Assembly: GCA_034007295.1 (NCBI GenBank)
Contig: JAVERC010000003.1
Location: forward strand, 96,854-160,853
Length of the DNA: 64,000 nucleotides
Origin: JACKCP01 sp034007295
Lineage (GTDB): Bacteria > Desulfobacterota > Desulfobacteria > Desulfobacterales > JACKCP01
Direction: 5' to 3'
Positions 50,844 to 59,402 of the stretch are shown here, in pieces. The notes under the pieces are model-generated. The model searched no databases. It was not told where the DNA came from and saw nothing but the letters and a program-made list of their open reading frames with translations. The translations under genes were made by a program, and so were the position numbers. The first letter of the stretch is position 1; every line of letters starts with the position of its first letter.

Positions 50844-52993
50844 GTATTTCGCTTGCTCTGGCCGGCAATCCCAATTCAGGGAAAACAACCCTTTTTAATG
50901 CACTTACAGGTGCAAGGCAGCATGTTGGCAACTATCCTGGGGTTACTGTTGAAAAAAGGGAAGGCAACTGGGTTATAAACGGCAAAACTTTAAAAGTAAC
51001 AGATCTTCCAGGAACATATTCACTTACCGCCTATTCATTAGAAGAAAAAGTTGCAAGGGATTATCTTCTTGAAAACAGGTCTTCTGTTGTTGTTGATATC
51101 CTTGATGCAACAAACCTTGAGCGTCATCTTTTTCTTGCTGTTCAGTTCATGGAGCTTGGAGTTCCACTTATTCTTGCAGTAAACATGATGGACGAGGCTG
51201 AAAGTTCAGGCATTGAAATAGATATAAAATTACTGGCCTCACTTTTAAATATTCCTGTTGTTCCAACCATTGCAAGGGAAGGAAAAGGAAAAAAGGAAAT
51301 TTTTGAGGAACTTGAAAAATTTGACATTTCAACCTTTAAGGGTTCTGGTTTTGAAATTTCATATGGTGAACTTATAGATGAAGAAATTCTTGAGCTTGAA
51401 AAACTCATAAATGGTTTTTCTTCTGTTATTCAGAAATACCCTTCAAGGTGGGCAGCAATAAAATATCTTGAAGAAGATCCTGAAATTTTAAAAATTGTAG
51501 ATAAGGCAGATTTTAAGGGGGAAGCAAAAAAAAGGCTTGAAGACCTCAAAAATAAAACAAGAAACCTTTTTGACATGGATCCTGAAACCATAATTTCAGA
51601 CAAAAGATACGGCTATATTTCAGGTATAGTAAGACAGGCAGTCAGGTATAAAAAAGAATCAGCTGACAGGCATAAAATGACAGACAAAATTGATGCGGTA
51701 CTAACCCATTCAATAACAGGTCCTGTTTTTATGGCTTTAGTTTTTTATATTCTTTTTAAAGCTACATTTGCCTTTGGTGAAATTCCAATGGGCTGGCTTG
51801 AGTCTTTTTTTGGATTTACAGGTGATGTTGTTACAAAAATTGTTCCAGAGGGGCTTTTGCAGTCATTGATTGTTTCGGGAATAATTGACGGTGTTGGCGG
51901 TGTTCTTGGATTTGTTCCGCTTATTGCAATTATGTTTTTCATGATTTCCTTTCTTGAAGATGCAGGATACATGGCAAGAATGGCTTATATGCTTGACCGG
52001 GTTTTCAGAACTTTTGGACTTCACGGAGCATCAGTAATGCCTTTTATAATTTCAGGCGGAATTCCAGGGGGCTGTGCAGTACCAGGTGTTATGGCTGCAA
52101 GAACCTTAAAAAGCAGAAAAGAAAGAATTGCAACAATTTTAACAGCTCCTCTTTTAATGTGCGGAGCCAAGGTTCCTGTTTTTGTTCTTTTATGCGGAGC
52201 TTTTTTTGGAGAAAAAGCTGCAATGGCAATGTTCTGGCTTACAATGGGCGGATGGGCTGCTGCACTTTTATCTGCAAAACTTCTTAGAAGCACACTTATC
52301 AAGGGAGAATCCACACCTTTTATAATGGAACTTCCTCCTTATAGAATGCCGACTTTAAAAGGTGTTCTTCTTCATACATGGGAGCGGGCAAAGCAGTATA
52401 TAAAAAAGGCTGGTACATTTATTCTTGCAATTTCAATTGTAATTTGGGCCATGATGACATTTCCCCAGCTTTCAGATCAGGAAGTTTCAAAATATGAACA
52501 AATAAAACAAAATGTTTCAGTTGAGTATGAAGGAACACAAGAACTTGATGCAAAACTTTTGGAAGCAGACAATCTTTTAAGACAGGCAGAGCTTAAAAAT
52601 TCAATTGCAGGAAGACTTGGAACAGCAATAACTCCTGTTACAGAGCTTGCAGGCTTTGACTGGAAAACAAATATTGCTTTAATCGGAGGATTTGCAGCAA
52701 AAGAAGTTATTGTTTCAACACTTGGAACAGCATATTCACTTGGGGAAACTGATCCTGATGCACCTGAAGCACTTTCTGATAAACTAATAAATGACCCTGA
52801 TTTTGATTATATTACAGCAATAAGTCTTATGATTTTTGTGCTTTTATATGCTCCATGCTTTGTTACAGTTGTTGCAACTGCAAAAGAAATTGGCTGGAAA
52901 TGGGCAATGTTTGGAGTTATTTCAAATACTGTTCTTGCTTTTGGTCTTTCTGCTGCATTTTACCAGACTGCAAGGCTTGGGATTTTTTCGTGA
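50840..52993 (+). CDS. feoB: ferrous iron transporter FeoB
   Basis: This 717-residue inner-membrane Fe(II) transporter has an N-terminal G domain with G1 GNPNSGKTTLFN (8-19), G3 DLPGTYSL near 56-63 and G4 NMMD near 116-119. A helical GDI domain and the membrane part follow. The Gate motifs are GGIPGGCAVPGVMAARTL near 404-421, and the second Gate half is near LIGGFAAKEVIVSTLGTAYS. Length is that of short-form FeoB. No FeoC follows; a strong terminator does. It would be important under anoxic conditions where Fe(II) prevails. Confidence 0.96.
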   Translation: MSISLALAGNPNSGKTTLFNALTGARQHVGNYPGVTVEKREGNWVINGKTLKVTDLPGTYSLTAYSLEEKVARDYLLENRSSVVVDILDATNLERHLFLAVQFMELGVPLILAVNMMDEAESSGIEIDIKLLASLLNIPVVPTIAREGKGKKEIFEELEKFDISTFKGSGFEISYGELIDEEILELEKLINGFSSVIQKYPSRWAAIKYLEEDPEILKIVDKADFKGEAKKRLEDLKNKTRNLFDMDPETIISDKRYGYISGIVRQAVRYKKESADRHKMTDKIDAVLTHSITGPVFMALVFYILFKATFAFGEIPMGWLESFFGFTGDVVTKIVPEGLLQSLIVSGIIDGVGGVLGFVPLIAIMFFMISFLEDAGYMARMAYMLDRVFRTFGLHGASVMPFIISGGIPGGCAVPGVMAARTLKSRKERIATILTAPLLMCGAKVPVFVLLCGAFFGEKAAMAMFWLTMGGWAAALLSAKLLRSTLIKGESTPFIMELPPYRMPTLKGVLLHTWERAKQYIKKAGTFILAISIVIWAMMTFPQLSDQEVSKYEQIKQNVSVEYEGTQELDAKLLEADNLLRQAELKNSIAGRLGTAITPVTELAGFDWKTNIALIGGFAAKEVIVSTLGTAYSLGETDPDAPEALSDKLINDPDFDYITAISLMIFVLLYAPCFVTVVATAKEIGWKWAMFGVISNTVLAFGLSAAFYQTARLGIFS

Positions 52994-53038
52994 AGAGGTA
53001 ATATTTAAAAAAAAGATTTATTTATATCCTAAAAAAAT

Positions 53039-53074
53039 CTGGATTTTAATTTTTTTAAAATCCAGGTTTTTTTT
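53039..53074 (+). terminator. intrinsic terminator after feoB
   Basis: Perfect 11-bp stem CTGGATTTTAA with TTAAAATCCAG, followed by GTTTTTTTT. Confidence 0.85.
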
Positions 53075-53095
53075 AGCCAATCTAAAATAGCTATA

Positions 53096-53240
53096 TAGTG
53101 ATTGGCCGAAAACGAGAATTTTGTTTTATTCAAGAAAGATGAAAAATTTAACCTTTAGGATACATTGAGTATTTTGAGGATTAAATTTTGAATCTGACTT
53201 AAGAATGGACAAAAAAGGCAGTTTTCGTTCAGCAGCTATA
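53096..53240 (+). repeat. family A repeat, copy 8 (best-preserved ends)
   Basis: It runs TAGTGATTGGCCGAAAACGA to GCAGTTTTCGTTCAGCAGCT. The outer sequence AGCTATATAG occurs directly on both sides (53089-53098 and 53234-53243). Internal arms pair in nested order: GAAAAC/GTTTTC, TTTTGT/ACAAAA, AGAT/ATCT, AAAATTTAA/TTAAATTTT. Confidence 0.9.
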
Positions 53241-53335
53241 TAGGAATCGAACAAAAAAGTGAGTTTTTACTAAGCATTAATTAAAAATAGAAAAATTCAA
53301 AAATTTTTATTATATAGCTTTTGTTTCTTTTTAAG

Positions 53336-53482
53336 GAGTGATTGGCTGAAAACTGGAATTTTTTTGTTTATTTACGGAAGACGAAAAATTTAACCTTTAG
53401 GATATATTGATTATTTTAAGGGTTAAATTTTGAATCTGGCTTTAGAACAGGCAAAAAAGGCAGTTTTCCTTTAGCAGCTTAG
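53336..53482 (+). repeat. family A repeat, copy 9
   Basis: It runs GAGTGATTGGCTGAAAACTG to GGCAGTTTTCCTTTAGCAGC. It lies 95 bases after copy 8 in the same orientation. Together they fill most of the 515-base gap between feoB and the prenyltransferase; the bases between them show no gene. Confidence 0.87.
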
Positions 53483-53508
53483 TATTTTTTAATTTTTCAG
53501 AGGGCATT

Positions 53509-54426
53509 ATGAAAAAACTTATTATATGGATTAAAGAAACAAGGCCTCAGTTTTTAACTCTTGCAGCGGTTCTTACATTTTTTGGTACTGCTCTTGCATG
53601 GTATTACGGACCGGTAAATATCGGTTATGCTCTTCTCGGCGGGCTGGGTTTAATGCTTACCCATGGAAGTGCAAATGCTGTAAATGACTATTTTGATTAT
53701 AAAAGCGGTATAGACCTTGAAGTTGAAAAAACTCCATTCAGCGGTGGAAGCGGACTTATAAAAGCTCAGAAAATAAGTCTGAATCAGGCATTGTGGGTAG
53801 GAATTATCACAACCCTTGCAGGTGCAGTTATTGGAGTCTTTTTTTGTATTGTTAAAGGAATTATGCTTTTGCCGCTTTTGATTACAGCAGTTCTTTGTCT
53901 TGTATTGTATACTCCGGTGATTTTAAAAACACCCTGGCCTGAATGGTCTCCTGGTCTTGGACTTGGAATTTTGCCTGTTCTTGCATTTTATTTTATTCAG
54001 TTCGGGCATTATGACTGGCTGGTTTTAATTGCATCTGTTCCAAGCGGAATTATGGTTCATAACCTTTTGCTTTTAAATGAATTTCCTGATGTTGAAGCCG
54101 ATAGAAATGGAGGAAGAAAAACAACACCTGTTCTTCTTGGATTGGATTTATCAGCAAAAATTTTTGCAGCTTCAACAATTGGTGTTTATGTCTGGATTGG
54201 AGGGTGTGCTGCTGCAACTATAATTTTGGGAAAAGTTATAATGCCAGTTCATTGTTTAATTGCTTTTTTTTCATTTCCTTTTGCACTCAAGGCAATAAAA
54301 GGAGCTAAGCTTCATAAAAACAGACAAACCCTTATAAACGCTCTTGGAGACAATGTTTCCTTTATTCTTTTTACACATATTCTTCTTGGAGCAGGCTATA
54401 TTTTTGGAAGGCTTTTTCCTTTTTAA
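53509..54426 (+). CDS. UbiA-family prenyltransferase (MenA-like)
   Basis: This 305-residue protein has about eight to nine TM helices. The first Asp-rich motif is NAVNDYFDYKSGID near 58-71 and the second is DVEADRNGGRKT near 194-205; both bind the Mg-prenyl diphosphate. The start ETRPQFLTLAAVLTFFGTAL is typical of 1,4-dihydroxy-2-naphthoate polyprenyltransferases (menaquinone synthesis) and their relatives. With no other men or ubi genes nearby, the acceptor is uncertain. The ATG follows AGAGGGCATT, and a family-A repeat ends 26 bases before it. Confidence 0.85.
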   Translation: MKKLIIWIKETRPQFLTLAAVLTFFGTALAWYYGPVNIGYALLGGLGLMLTHGSANAVNDYFDYKSGIDLEVEKTPFSGGSGLIKAQKISLNQALWVGIITTLAGAVIGVFFCIVKGIMLLPLLITAVLCLVLYTPVILKTPWPEWSPGLGLGILPVLAFYFIQFGHYDWLVLIASVPSGIMVHNLLLLNEFPDVEADRNGGRKTTPVLLGLDLSAKIFAASTIGVYVWIGGCAAATIILGKVIMPVHCLIAFFSFPFALKAIKGAKLHKNRQTLINALGDNVSFILFTHILLGAGYIFGRLFPF

Positions 54427-54601
54427 AAAAAAGACCAGTTTATTACTTGATATGTTTTGATAAGTGTTAATAAAAATAAAAAATTGTTTAAAAATAATTC
54501 TAAAATTTAAACTACTTACAAAAGTTTTGAACAAAATTTATCAACAGATATAAAATTTTTTATTGGCATGCACCAAAATACCACGGGAAATTCAACGGAT
54601 G

Positions 54602-56236
54602 CTAAATTGCCCTGTGATCTCTTCCTGTTTTTGACAGGTAGTACTCATAATCGCCTTCATATGCTGTCATCTGTCCATGGTCAATTTCAAAAATCCGGTT
54701 TACCAGCTCTCGTATAAAGTATCTGTCATGGCTCACCAATATAATTGTACCTGCAAATTTCTGTAGAGCCTGAAGAAGTATTTCACGGGACTGAATATCA
54801 AGATGGTTGGTAGGTTCATCAAGAATAAGAACATTTACAGGACGGGCCAGAAGAGAGGCTATAACAACACGGCTTTTTTCTCCGCCCGATAATGAGCTGA
54901 TTTTTTTTTCCGCCTGATCACCTGAAAACAAAAAGGCTCCGCAAAGATTCATGATAATTCCCCGTCCTTCAAGGGGAAGATTTTCCTGAATGGTTTCAAA
55001 AACCGTTTTTGACGGATCAAGAATATCCATTGAGTGCTGGCTGAAGTATCCTATATTTACATTGGCTCCGGTTTTTAATGATCCTTTCGTTGGCTCTGTC
55101 TTATTTGCCATCACCTTTAAAAGAGTTGATTTTCCGGCTCCGTTTACACCAACAACTGCAATTTTATCTTCACGCTGAACCATTCCCGATAAATCTGTAA
55201 AAACGGTTTTTTCAGGCATGCCGGGTGTATTCCATGTTTTTCCAAGATTTTCAAAAACAAAAACATCATCACCTGTTCTTGGAGGTTCCTTAAATTCAAA
55301 TTTTATAACCTTTTGCTGTGGAGGCAGTTCAATCCGTTCAATTTTTTCAAGTTTTTTAATACGGGATTGTACCTGAGCCGCATGGGAAACCCTTGCCTTG
55401 AATTTTGAAATAAAGTTTTCTTCCTTTGCAATCATTTCCTGCTGTCTGCGGTGACTGGCAATAAGTTCAGCCATCCTCACTTCCCGTTCCCTTAGATAAT
55501 AATCGTAATTACCGCTGTAAGTTGTTGTTACTCCATTGGAAACTTCAATTATACGGTTGACAATACGGTTCATGAAATCATGATCATGGCAGGTCATGAG
55601 AACTGCACCCTTAAAATCATTTATGAGCCAGTTTTCAAGCCATATGATTGATTCCATGTCAAGATGGTTTGTGGGTTCGTCAAGAAGAAGAACATCCGGG
55701 CTGATGGTAAGGATTTTTGCCAGTGCAATCCGCATTTTCCAGCCGCCGCTGAAGGATTCAACAGGTCTATCATAATCATCCGGGCCTATGCCAAGACCGG
55801 TAAGAATTGTCTGTGCTCTTGATTCAAGGTCATAACCGCCACGGTTTTCAAATTCTTCGGACACATTACCATATTCCAGAAGCAGAACTTCCATAGCATC
55901 ATCATTCATGGGTTCAACCATGGCCGCTTCCATTTCCCGCATTTTTTTACCCAGAGCAACAATGTCTGAAGCTTCAGACATAACTTCAGCAAGTGCTGAT
56001 CTGCCGGACATTTCCCCGACATTTTGTGAAAAATATCCGACCTTTGTTTTCTTTGAAATGGAAATATCACCGCTGTCTTTTGACTCACGGCCGGTAATTA
56101 GTCTGAAAAGGGTTGTTTTTCCTGTGCCGTTGGAGCCGACAAGTCCTGCTCTTGATCCCGGAAGAATCTGAAAGCTTGCATTTTTAAAAAGAATCTGGTC
56201 GCCATGCTGTTTTGAAATATTTGTTACATGAATCAT
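54602..56236 (-). CDS. ABC-F family ATPase (Uup/YbiT/EttA-like)
   Basis: This 544-residue soluble protein has two ABC domains and no TM helix. Walker A motifs are GSNGTGKTT near 34-42 and GVNGAGKST near 347-355. Signature motifs are SFSGGWKMR and SSLSGGEKSR, each followed by DEPTNHLD. The linker between them (MIAKEENFISKFKARVSHAA) is the ribosome-contacting P-site-tRNA element of ABC-F proteins. By family it acts on the ribosome in translation or antibiotic protection. By eye its codons are richer in G and C than its neighbours. Confidence 0.93.
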   Translation of the reverse strand: MIHVTNISKQHGDQILFKNASFQILPGSRAGLVGSNGTGKTTLFRLITGRESKDSGDISISKKTKVGYFSQNVGEMSGRSALAEVMSEASDIVALGKKMREMEAAMVEPMNDDAMEVLLLEYGNVSEEFENRGGYDLESRAQTILTGLGIGPDDYDRPVESFSGGWKMRIALAKILTISPDVLLLDEPTNHLDMESIIWLENWLINDFKGAVLMTCHDHDFMNRIVNRIIEVSNGVTTTYSGNYDYYLREREVRMAELIASHRRQQEMIAKEENFISKFKARVSHAAQVQSRIKKLEKIERIELPPQQKVIKFEFKEPPRTGDDVFVFENLGKTWNTPGMPEKTVFTDLSGMVQREDKIAVVGVNGAGKSTLLKVMANKTEPTKGSLKTGANVNIGYFSQHSMDILDPSKTVFETIQENLPLEGRGIIMNLCGAFLFSGDQAEKKISSLSGGEKSRVVIASLLARPVNVLILDEPTNHLDIQSREILLQALQKFAGTIILVSHDRYFIRELVNRIFEIDHGQMTAYEGDYEYYLSKTGRDHRAI

Positions 56237-56394
56237 ATATATGTCCTGAAAAAATCAATGCATCTACCATGGGAAGTGTTGAAATGCAAGGAAATCATTG
56301 GATTATTTTGGGGATACTTATTTAATTTAAGAGCTTTGCTTAAAAAAGTAAAAACTTAACTTCAGACCTTTTTTCCTCTTGTTTTTAGTTTTGT

Positions 56395-57456
56395 TTATTC
56401 ATCCGGATCTATGTCAGGGTAATACTTTTCGAGGCATTCCTGGCATATACCATGACTGAACTCAGCATCTGAGTGTTCAAGGATATATTTTTCAATTTGG
56501 TTCCAGTATCCTTTGTCATCACGGATTTTTTTGCAATGTGAACAAATGGGGAGCAATCCCTTTAATTGCTTTACTTCTTTTAGTGTTTTTTCTGCTTTTT
56601 CTTTCTGTGCTACCAAACTGTTTGTATACTGCTCAATTTTATCCTCATAAGATGATATTAAGCGGCTAATCTGTCTTTCAAAAAAGACTATAACCACAAT
56701 TGATATCAGGGACGCAAAAAATGCAATTGAAAATGAACGAAATCTTTGTGTTTTAAGTGTATTTTGCATTTTTTCAGTTTCTTTTTCTATAAGCTGATCC
56801 ACATCATCAAGATAAACACCAGTTGCTACTACCCAGTCATATGGCTCGTAAAGTTTTGCAAAGGTCATTTTATGTGCAATTTTTTTTGAATTTAATTTTT
56901 TGAAATAATAATCGAAATATAACTCCCCGTTTTTTTTAACGCCGTTTAGTTCTTCTTCGTAAGGCCGTGCCCCCATTATATCCGTAGTATTGGTAGAAAG
57001 CCACGAACCTTCGGTTTCAGGAAGATTGGGATGGATCTGTCGCAGTGCATAGTTGTCTCCGCCCTCATAATTTACTATACGATTAACCCAAACGTAGCCG
57101 TTATCAATAAGACGCATCTTCCTGATATATTTGCTGATACGATTTATGTTTTCAGCTTTTATCTGTTCTTTTGTCAGCTCATTTGAAGCATATTCCTCAT
57201 TGACCTGAGCCCTTTCCTGTTGAATATAGTATATTGTCCGTTCAACTGAGTTACGCAGAAATCTTTTTTTTTCATTTATGATGGATTCCGCTAATTGATC
57301 AATTTTAGCAGAGTATTCCTGGTTCAAACTCTTTGTGTAAATTAAAGAAAGGGCTGCAGCGAGAAGAATAAGTCCTGAAACAGAACCTATATAAAAATAG
57401 AATCTGATTGTGTTTTTCCCTATCTTCTCAAAATTTTGTTCGCTGTTTTCTGGCAT
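56395..57456 (-). CDS. cache-domain membrane sensor protein
   Basis: This is a 353-residue protein. TM1 lies at about 25-45, then a periplasmic single-cache domain (about 50-215) with WVNRIVNYEGGDNYALRQIH and YDWVVATGVYLDDVD. TM2 is at about 245-262, followed by a coiled coil (about 262-300). The C-terminal segment ICSHCKKIRDDKGYWNQIEK ends with SHGICQECLEKYYP. That last part, with paired Cys, commonly ends sensor kinases and diguanylate cyclases in this group. Here no catalytic domain is present, so it is either a stand-alone sensor that signals through a partner or a truncated one. Confidence 0.82.
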   Translation of the reverse strand: MPENSEQNFEKIGKNTIRFYFYIGSVSGLILLAAALSLIYTKSLNQEYSAKIDQLAESIINEKKRFLRNSVERTIYYIQQERAQVNEEYASNELTKEQIKAENINRISKYIRKMRLIDNGYVWVNRIVNYEGGDNYALRQIHPNLPETEGSWLSTNTTDIMGARPYEEELNGVKKNGELYFDYYFKKLNSKKIAHKMTFAKLYEPYDWVVATGVYLDDVDQLIEKETEKMQNTLKTQRFRSFSIAFFASLISIVVIVFFERQISRLISSYEDKIEQYTNSLVAQKEKAEKTLKEVKQLKGLLPICSHCKKIRDDKGYWNQIEKYILEHSDAEFSHGICQECLEKYYPDIDPDE

Positions 57457-57654
57457 GAGCAGTCTCTGTTTGGGTTGCAGGAAAATTTAAAACCTGAAGA
57501 AGAGCATGCCGCTTATAGATTGTAAATGTGTTTGATAATGCGGACATATATTACCTTTATAATTTTTATATATAATAATGTTGTAGTGACTTAATGTCAA
57601 ATATGGAAGTGGCTGTAATATACAGTTGAAAATCCACTGAATAAAAATATATTT

Positions 57655-57752
57655 TGATTGCAAAACATGGCAAAAAAAAGGCTGAATACAGATTTTCACC
57701 AAAAGCTGTTGAAGATATGGAAGGCATCTGGCTTTACTCTTTTACAAATTAG
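57655..57752 (+). pseudogene. parE toxin 5' fragment, frameshifted
   Basis: About 77 bases match 61694-61772, including the last codons of parD (IAKHGK) and the first about 20 codons of parE, with four mismatches and a one-base deletion in the A-run after ATGGCAAA. Restoring the frame gives KKAEYR, SPKAVEDMEGIW, then unrelated LYSFTN and a stop. Homology to the other copy ends at the same base (after GGCATCTGG). No parD is left upstream; 57457-57654 shows no gene. Confidence 0.75.
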
Positions 57753-57886
57753 AGTGATTTTTGTGTTTGTTGTTTAAACTTAAAAGCTGTTTTTTTTATC
57801 CATGAGATAATAAGTTTAGCCTGATACCTGTCTATTTTTTTTAAATATTTCAGAGCTTTTTCGGTAAATAAAACAGAATACGGCAT
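57749..57886 (-). pseudogene. truncated RelE-like toxin, N-terminal 45 codons
   Basis: It starts one base after the stop of the antitoxin, as in an intact operon. The translation begins MPYSVLFTEKALKYLKKI and continues DRYQAKLIISWIKK, the first helices of RelE-type toxins (usually 85-120 residues). It then runs into AFKFKQQTQKSL and a stop. The catalytic C-terminal half is missing. Its end abuts and overlaps by four bases the parE fragment on the other strand, so a recombination junction probably lies at about 57750-57790. Confidence 0.72.
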
Positions 57887-57887
57887 G

Positions 57888-58106
57888 TTATAATCCAAGT
57901 TCTTTTTCAGCTTGAGACAGGGAAAAGTTCTTCAAATGATCAGCTTCTTTTTCAAATTCTTTTATAAGCTTTAAATCATGCTCGTCTTCAAGTTTTTCAA
58001 AAAAAGCTTTTTTAAAAACATCAGATAAAGTTTGACCGTGCAGTTTTGCATATTTACTTACAAGTTCTTTTTCCTGCTCTGACAATCTCAGCGATATATT
58101 AGGCAT
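57888..58106 (-). CDS. RelB/DUF6290-type ribbon-helix-helix antitoxin
   Basis: This is a 72-residue protein. The N-terminal ribbon-helix-helix MPNISLRLSEQEKELVSKYA is followed by GQTLSDVFKKAFFEKLEDE. The toxin-binding C-terminus is SLSQAEKELGL. This is the pattern of DUF6290-type antitoxins paired with RelE toxins. The antitoxin looks intact, but the toxin gene after it is truncated, so it is an orphan that may still bind its promoter or neutralise a related toxin elsewhere. Confidence 0.85.
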   Translation of the reverse strand: MPNISLRLSEQEKELVSKYAKLHGQTLSDVFKKAFFEKLEDEHDLKLIKEFEKEADHLKNFSLSQAEKELGL

Positions 58107-58303
58107 AACAAATTCCTTTTTTTTAATCTGTCTTACATTGTTTTACGATCAAGCAAAAAAATAAATCAAAAACCTGTCTGATCAACAGAGTTTTATAAAT
58201 TAATCATTTGTATTTTCTAAATGTTAAGGATGGTTGAAAAGCTCAGATAGTCTAATCTCTGATTGTGATGTATAGAAAAGAAGTATAAAAATATTATTGA
58301 TTG

Positions 58304-58321
58304 AAAAAGTGAACTTCTGAC
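58304..58321 (+). repeat. short direct repeat, left copy
   Basis: AAAAAGTGAACTTCTGAC; 16 of 18 bases match the copy at 59155-59172. The pair flanks two unknown overlapping genes. Confidence 0.5.
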
Positions 58322-58380
58322 CCCATTTGTGCTCTTCTGACTCATTCTTACAGTTTTTGGTTTATTCTGGGAACCCTGCC

Positions 58381-58743
58381 TTATTCATAACCCTCAAGCT
58401 TTTCCATTATAAACCTGAACCCGTCAGCCACAGTCCCGCTAAATTCTTCTACAGGTTTGTATTTATCCTCAAAATAACCCACCCTAAATTCAACCTCTTC
58501 CTTAAAAAAATCATATTTATCAAAATAAGGCTCCATCTTTTTAAGGTCTTCCAGATCCTGAGATAAAGCCTCTATCATTTTCCCTCTGTTAACCAGAAGT
58601 ATTATAAAGATACCCTCCAGCTCTTCAGCGTGGGAATAACCACCCGGAAGATCAGGAACATCATCTAAATCCGAGTATTTTTCATCAAAAACCTGCCACT
58701 TATATCCTTTATCAATCCCGATAAATAGCTTTCTTTTTCCCAT
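58381..58743 (-). CDS. unknown 120-residue acidic protein
   Basis: This is a soluble acidic protein with no family I recognise. It starts MGKRKLFIGIDKGYKWQVFD, then has DVPDLPGGYSHAEELEGIF and long acidic helices (LSQDLEDLKKMEPYFDKYDF). Its start lies inside the 3' end of the next gene upstream, a 79-base overlap in another frame, which is long for coupled genes. It may be an immunity- or cargo-like gene of a small inserted cassette, but nothing in the sequence proves that. Confidence 0.45.
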   Translation of the reverse strand: MGKRKLFIGIDKGYKWQVFDEKYSDLDDVPDLPGGYSHAEELEGIFIILLVNRGKMIEALSQDLEDLKKMEPYFDKYDFFKEEVEFRVGYFEDKYKPVEEFSGTVADGFRFIMEKLEGYE

Positions 58744-59165
58744 TTTATCACCTCTTTAGTATTCTTTAAGACTTTGCTTTTGAAATATTTTTCAGCATTT
58801 GGTCGAAACCTTGAGTCCAGAGGCTTAAAAAAAGTCCAGACCTTATCGCCGTCAAAAACCTCAATATAACCATTTTCAGACATTGCAATATGACGCCCGT
58901 TTTCCTGCACACCCATAGCCTTTATACTGTTAAGAGCACTCACAAGTTTATCCGTTTCGTTTCTTCTCCGGCGTGCATCCTGTGAATGCTCAAAAGCCGA
59001 TTCATCAAGAACACGTTCAACCCCTGTATTATCAACGTGCCGGAATATCTCATCTTTTTCAGGTCTGTCTGTGTTTTTAACCTTGAAAGTCTCTCTTTTA
59101 TATGAAACTTCCTGCTCATCAACCCATACAGGCTGAGCAATTGTTCTGCACCTGAAAAAGTACAC
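58665..59165 (-). CDS. unknown protein, possibly 5'-truncated
   Basis: This is an open frame of 166 codons. The only start giving full length is a GTG inside the right direct repeat (59155-59172), and it has no ribosome site, so the gene has probably lost its 5' end. The body is charged and soluble: RPEKDEIFRHVDNTGVERVL, AFEHSQDARRRRNETDKLVS, MSENGYIEVFDGDKVWTFF. I recognise no family. It overlaps the 120-residue gene by 79 bases. Confidence 0.4.
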   Translation of the reverse strand: MYFFRCRTIAQPVWVDEQEVSYKRETFKVKNTDRPEKDEIFRHVDNTGVERVLDESAFEHSQDARRRRNETDKLVSALNSIKAMGVQENGRHIAMSENGYIEVFDGDKVWTFFKPLDSRFRPNAEKYFKSKVLKNTKEVIKWEKESYLSGLIKDISGRFLMKNTRI

Positions 59166-59172
59166 TTCTGAC
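59155..59172 (+). repeat. short direct repeat, right copy
   Basis: AAAAAGTACACTTCTGAC; partner of 58304-58321 in the same orientation, 851 bases apart. After it, 59173-59402 is AT-rich, with an imperfect inverted repeat near 59250-59295, and holds no gene. Confidence 0.5.
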
Positions 59173-59402
59173 TTTGTTCAAGGTTTATTAACTTGTAACT
59201 TGAATAAAATTAATCTTTAATATAAAAAAATTTTTAAATGAATAGTCTTTTTTACTGTAATAATTATTATTTCAATAATTACAAACAGTAAGATTATTGT
59301 TTATAGTGTTATTTAATGCTTATTAAGTTTGATTAGAATAAACTTTTTAAATAGTTCTGTATAAAGTTTAGATTGTAAATATGCTAATTTAAGGTCTCAT
59401 AA

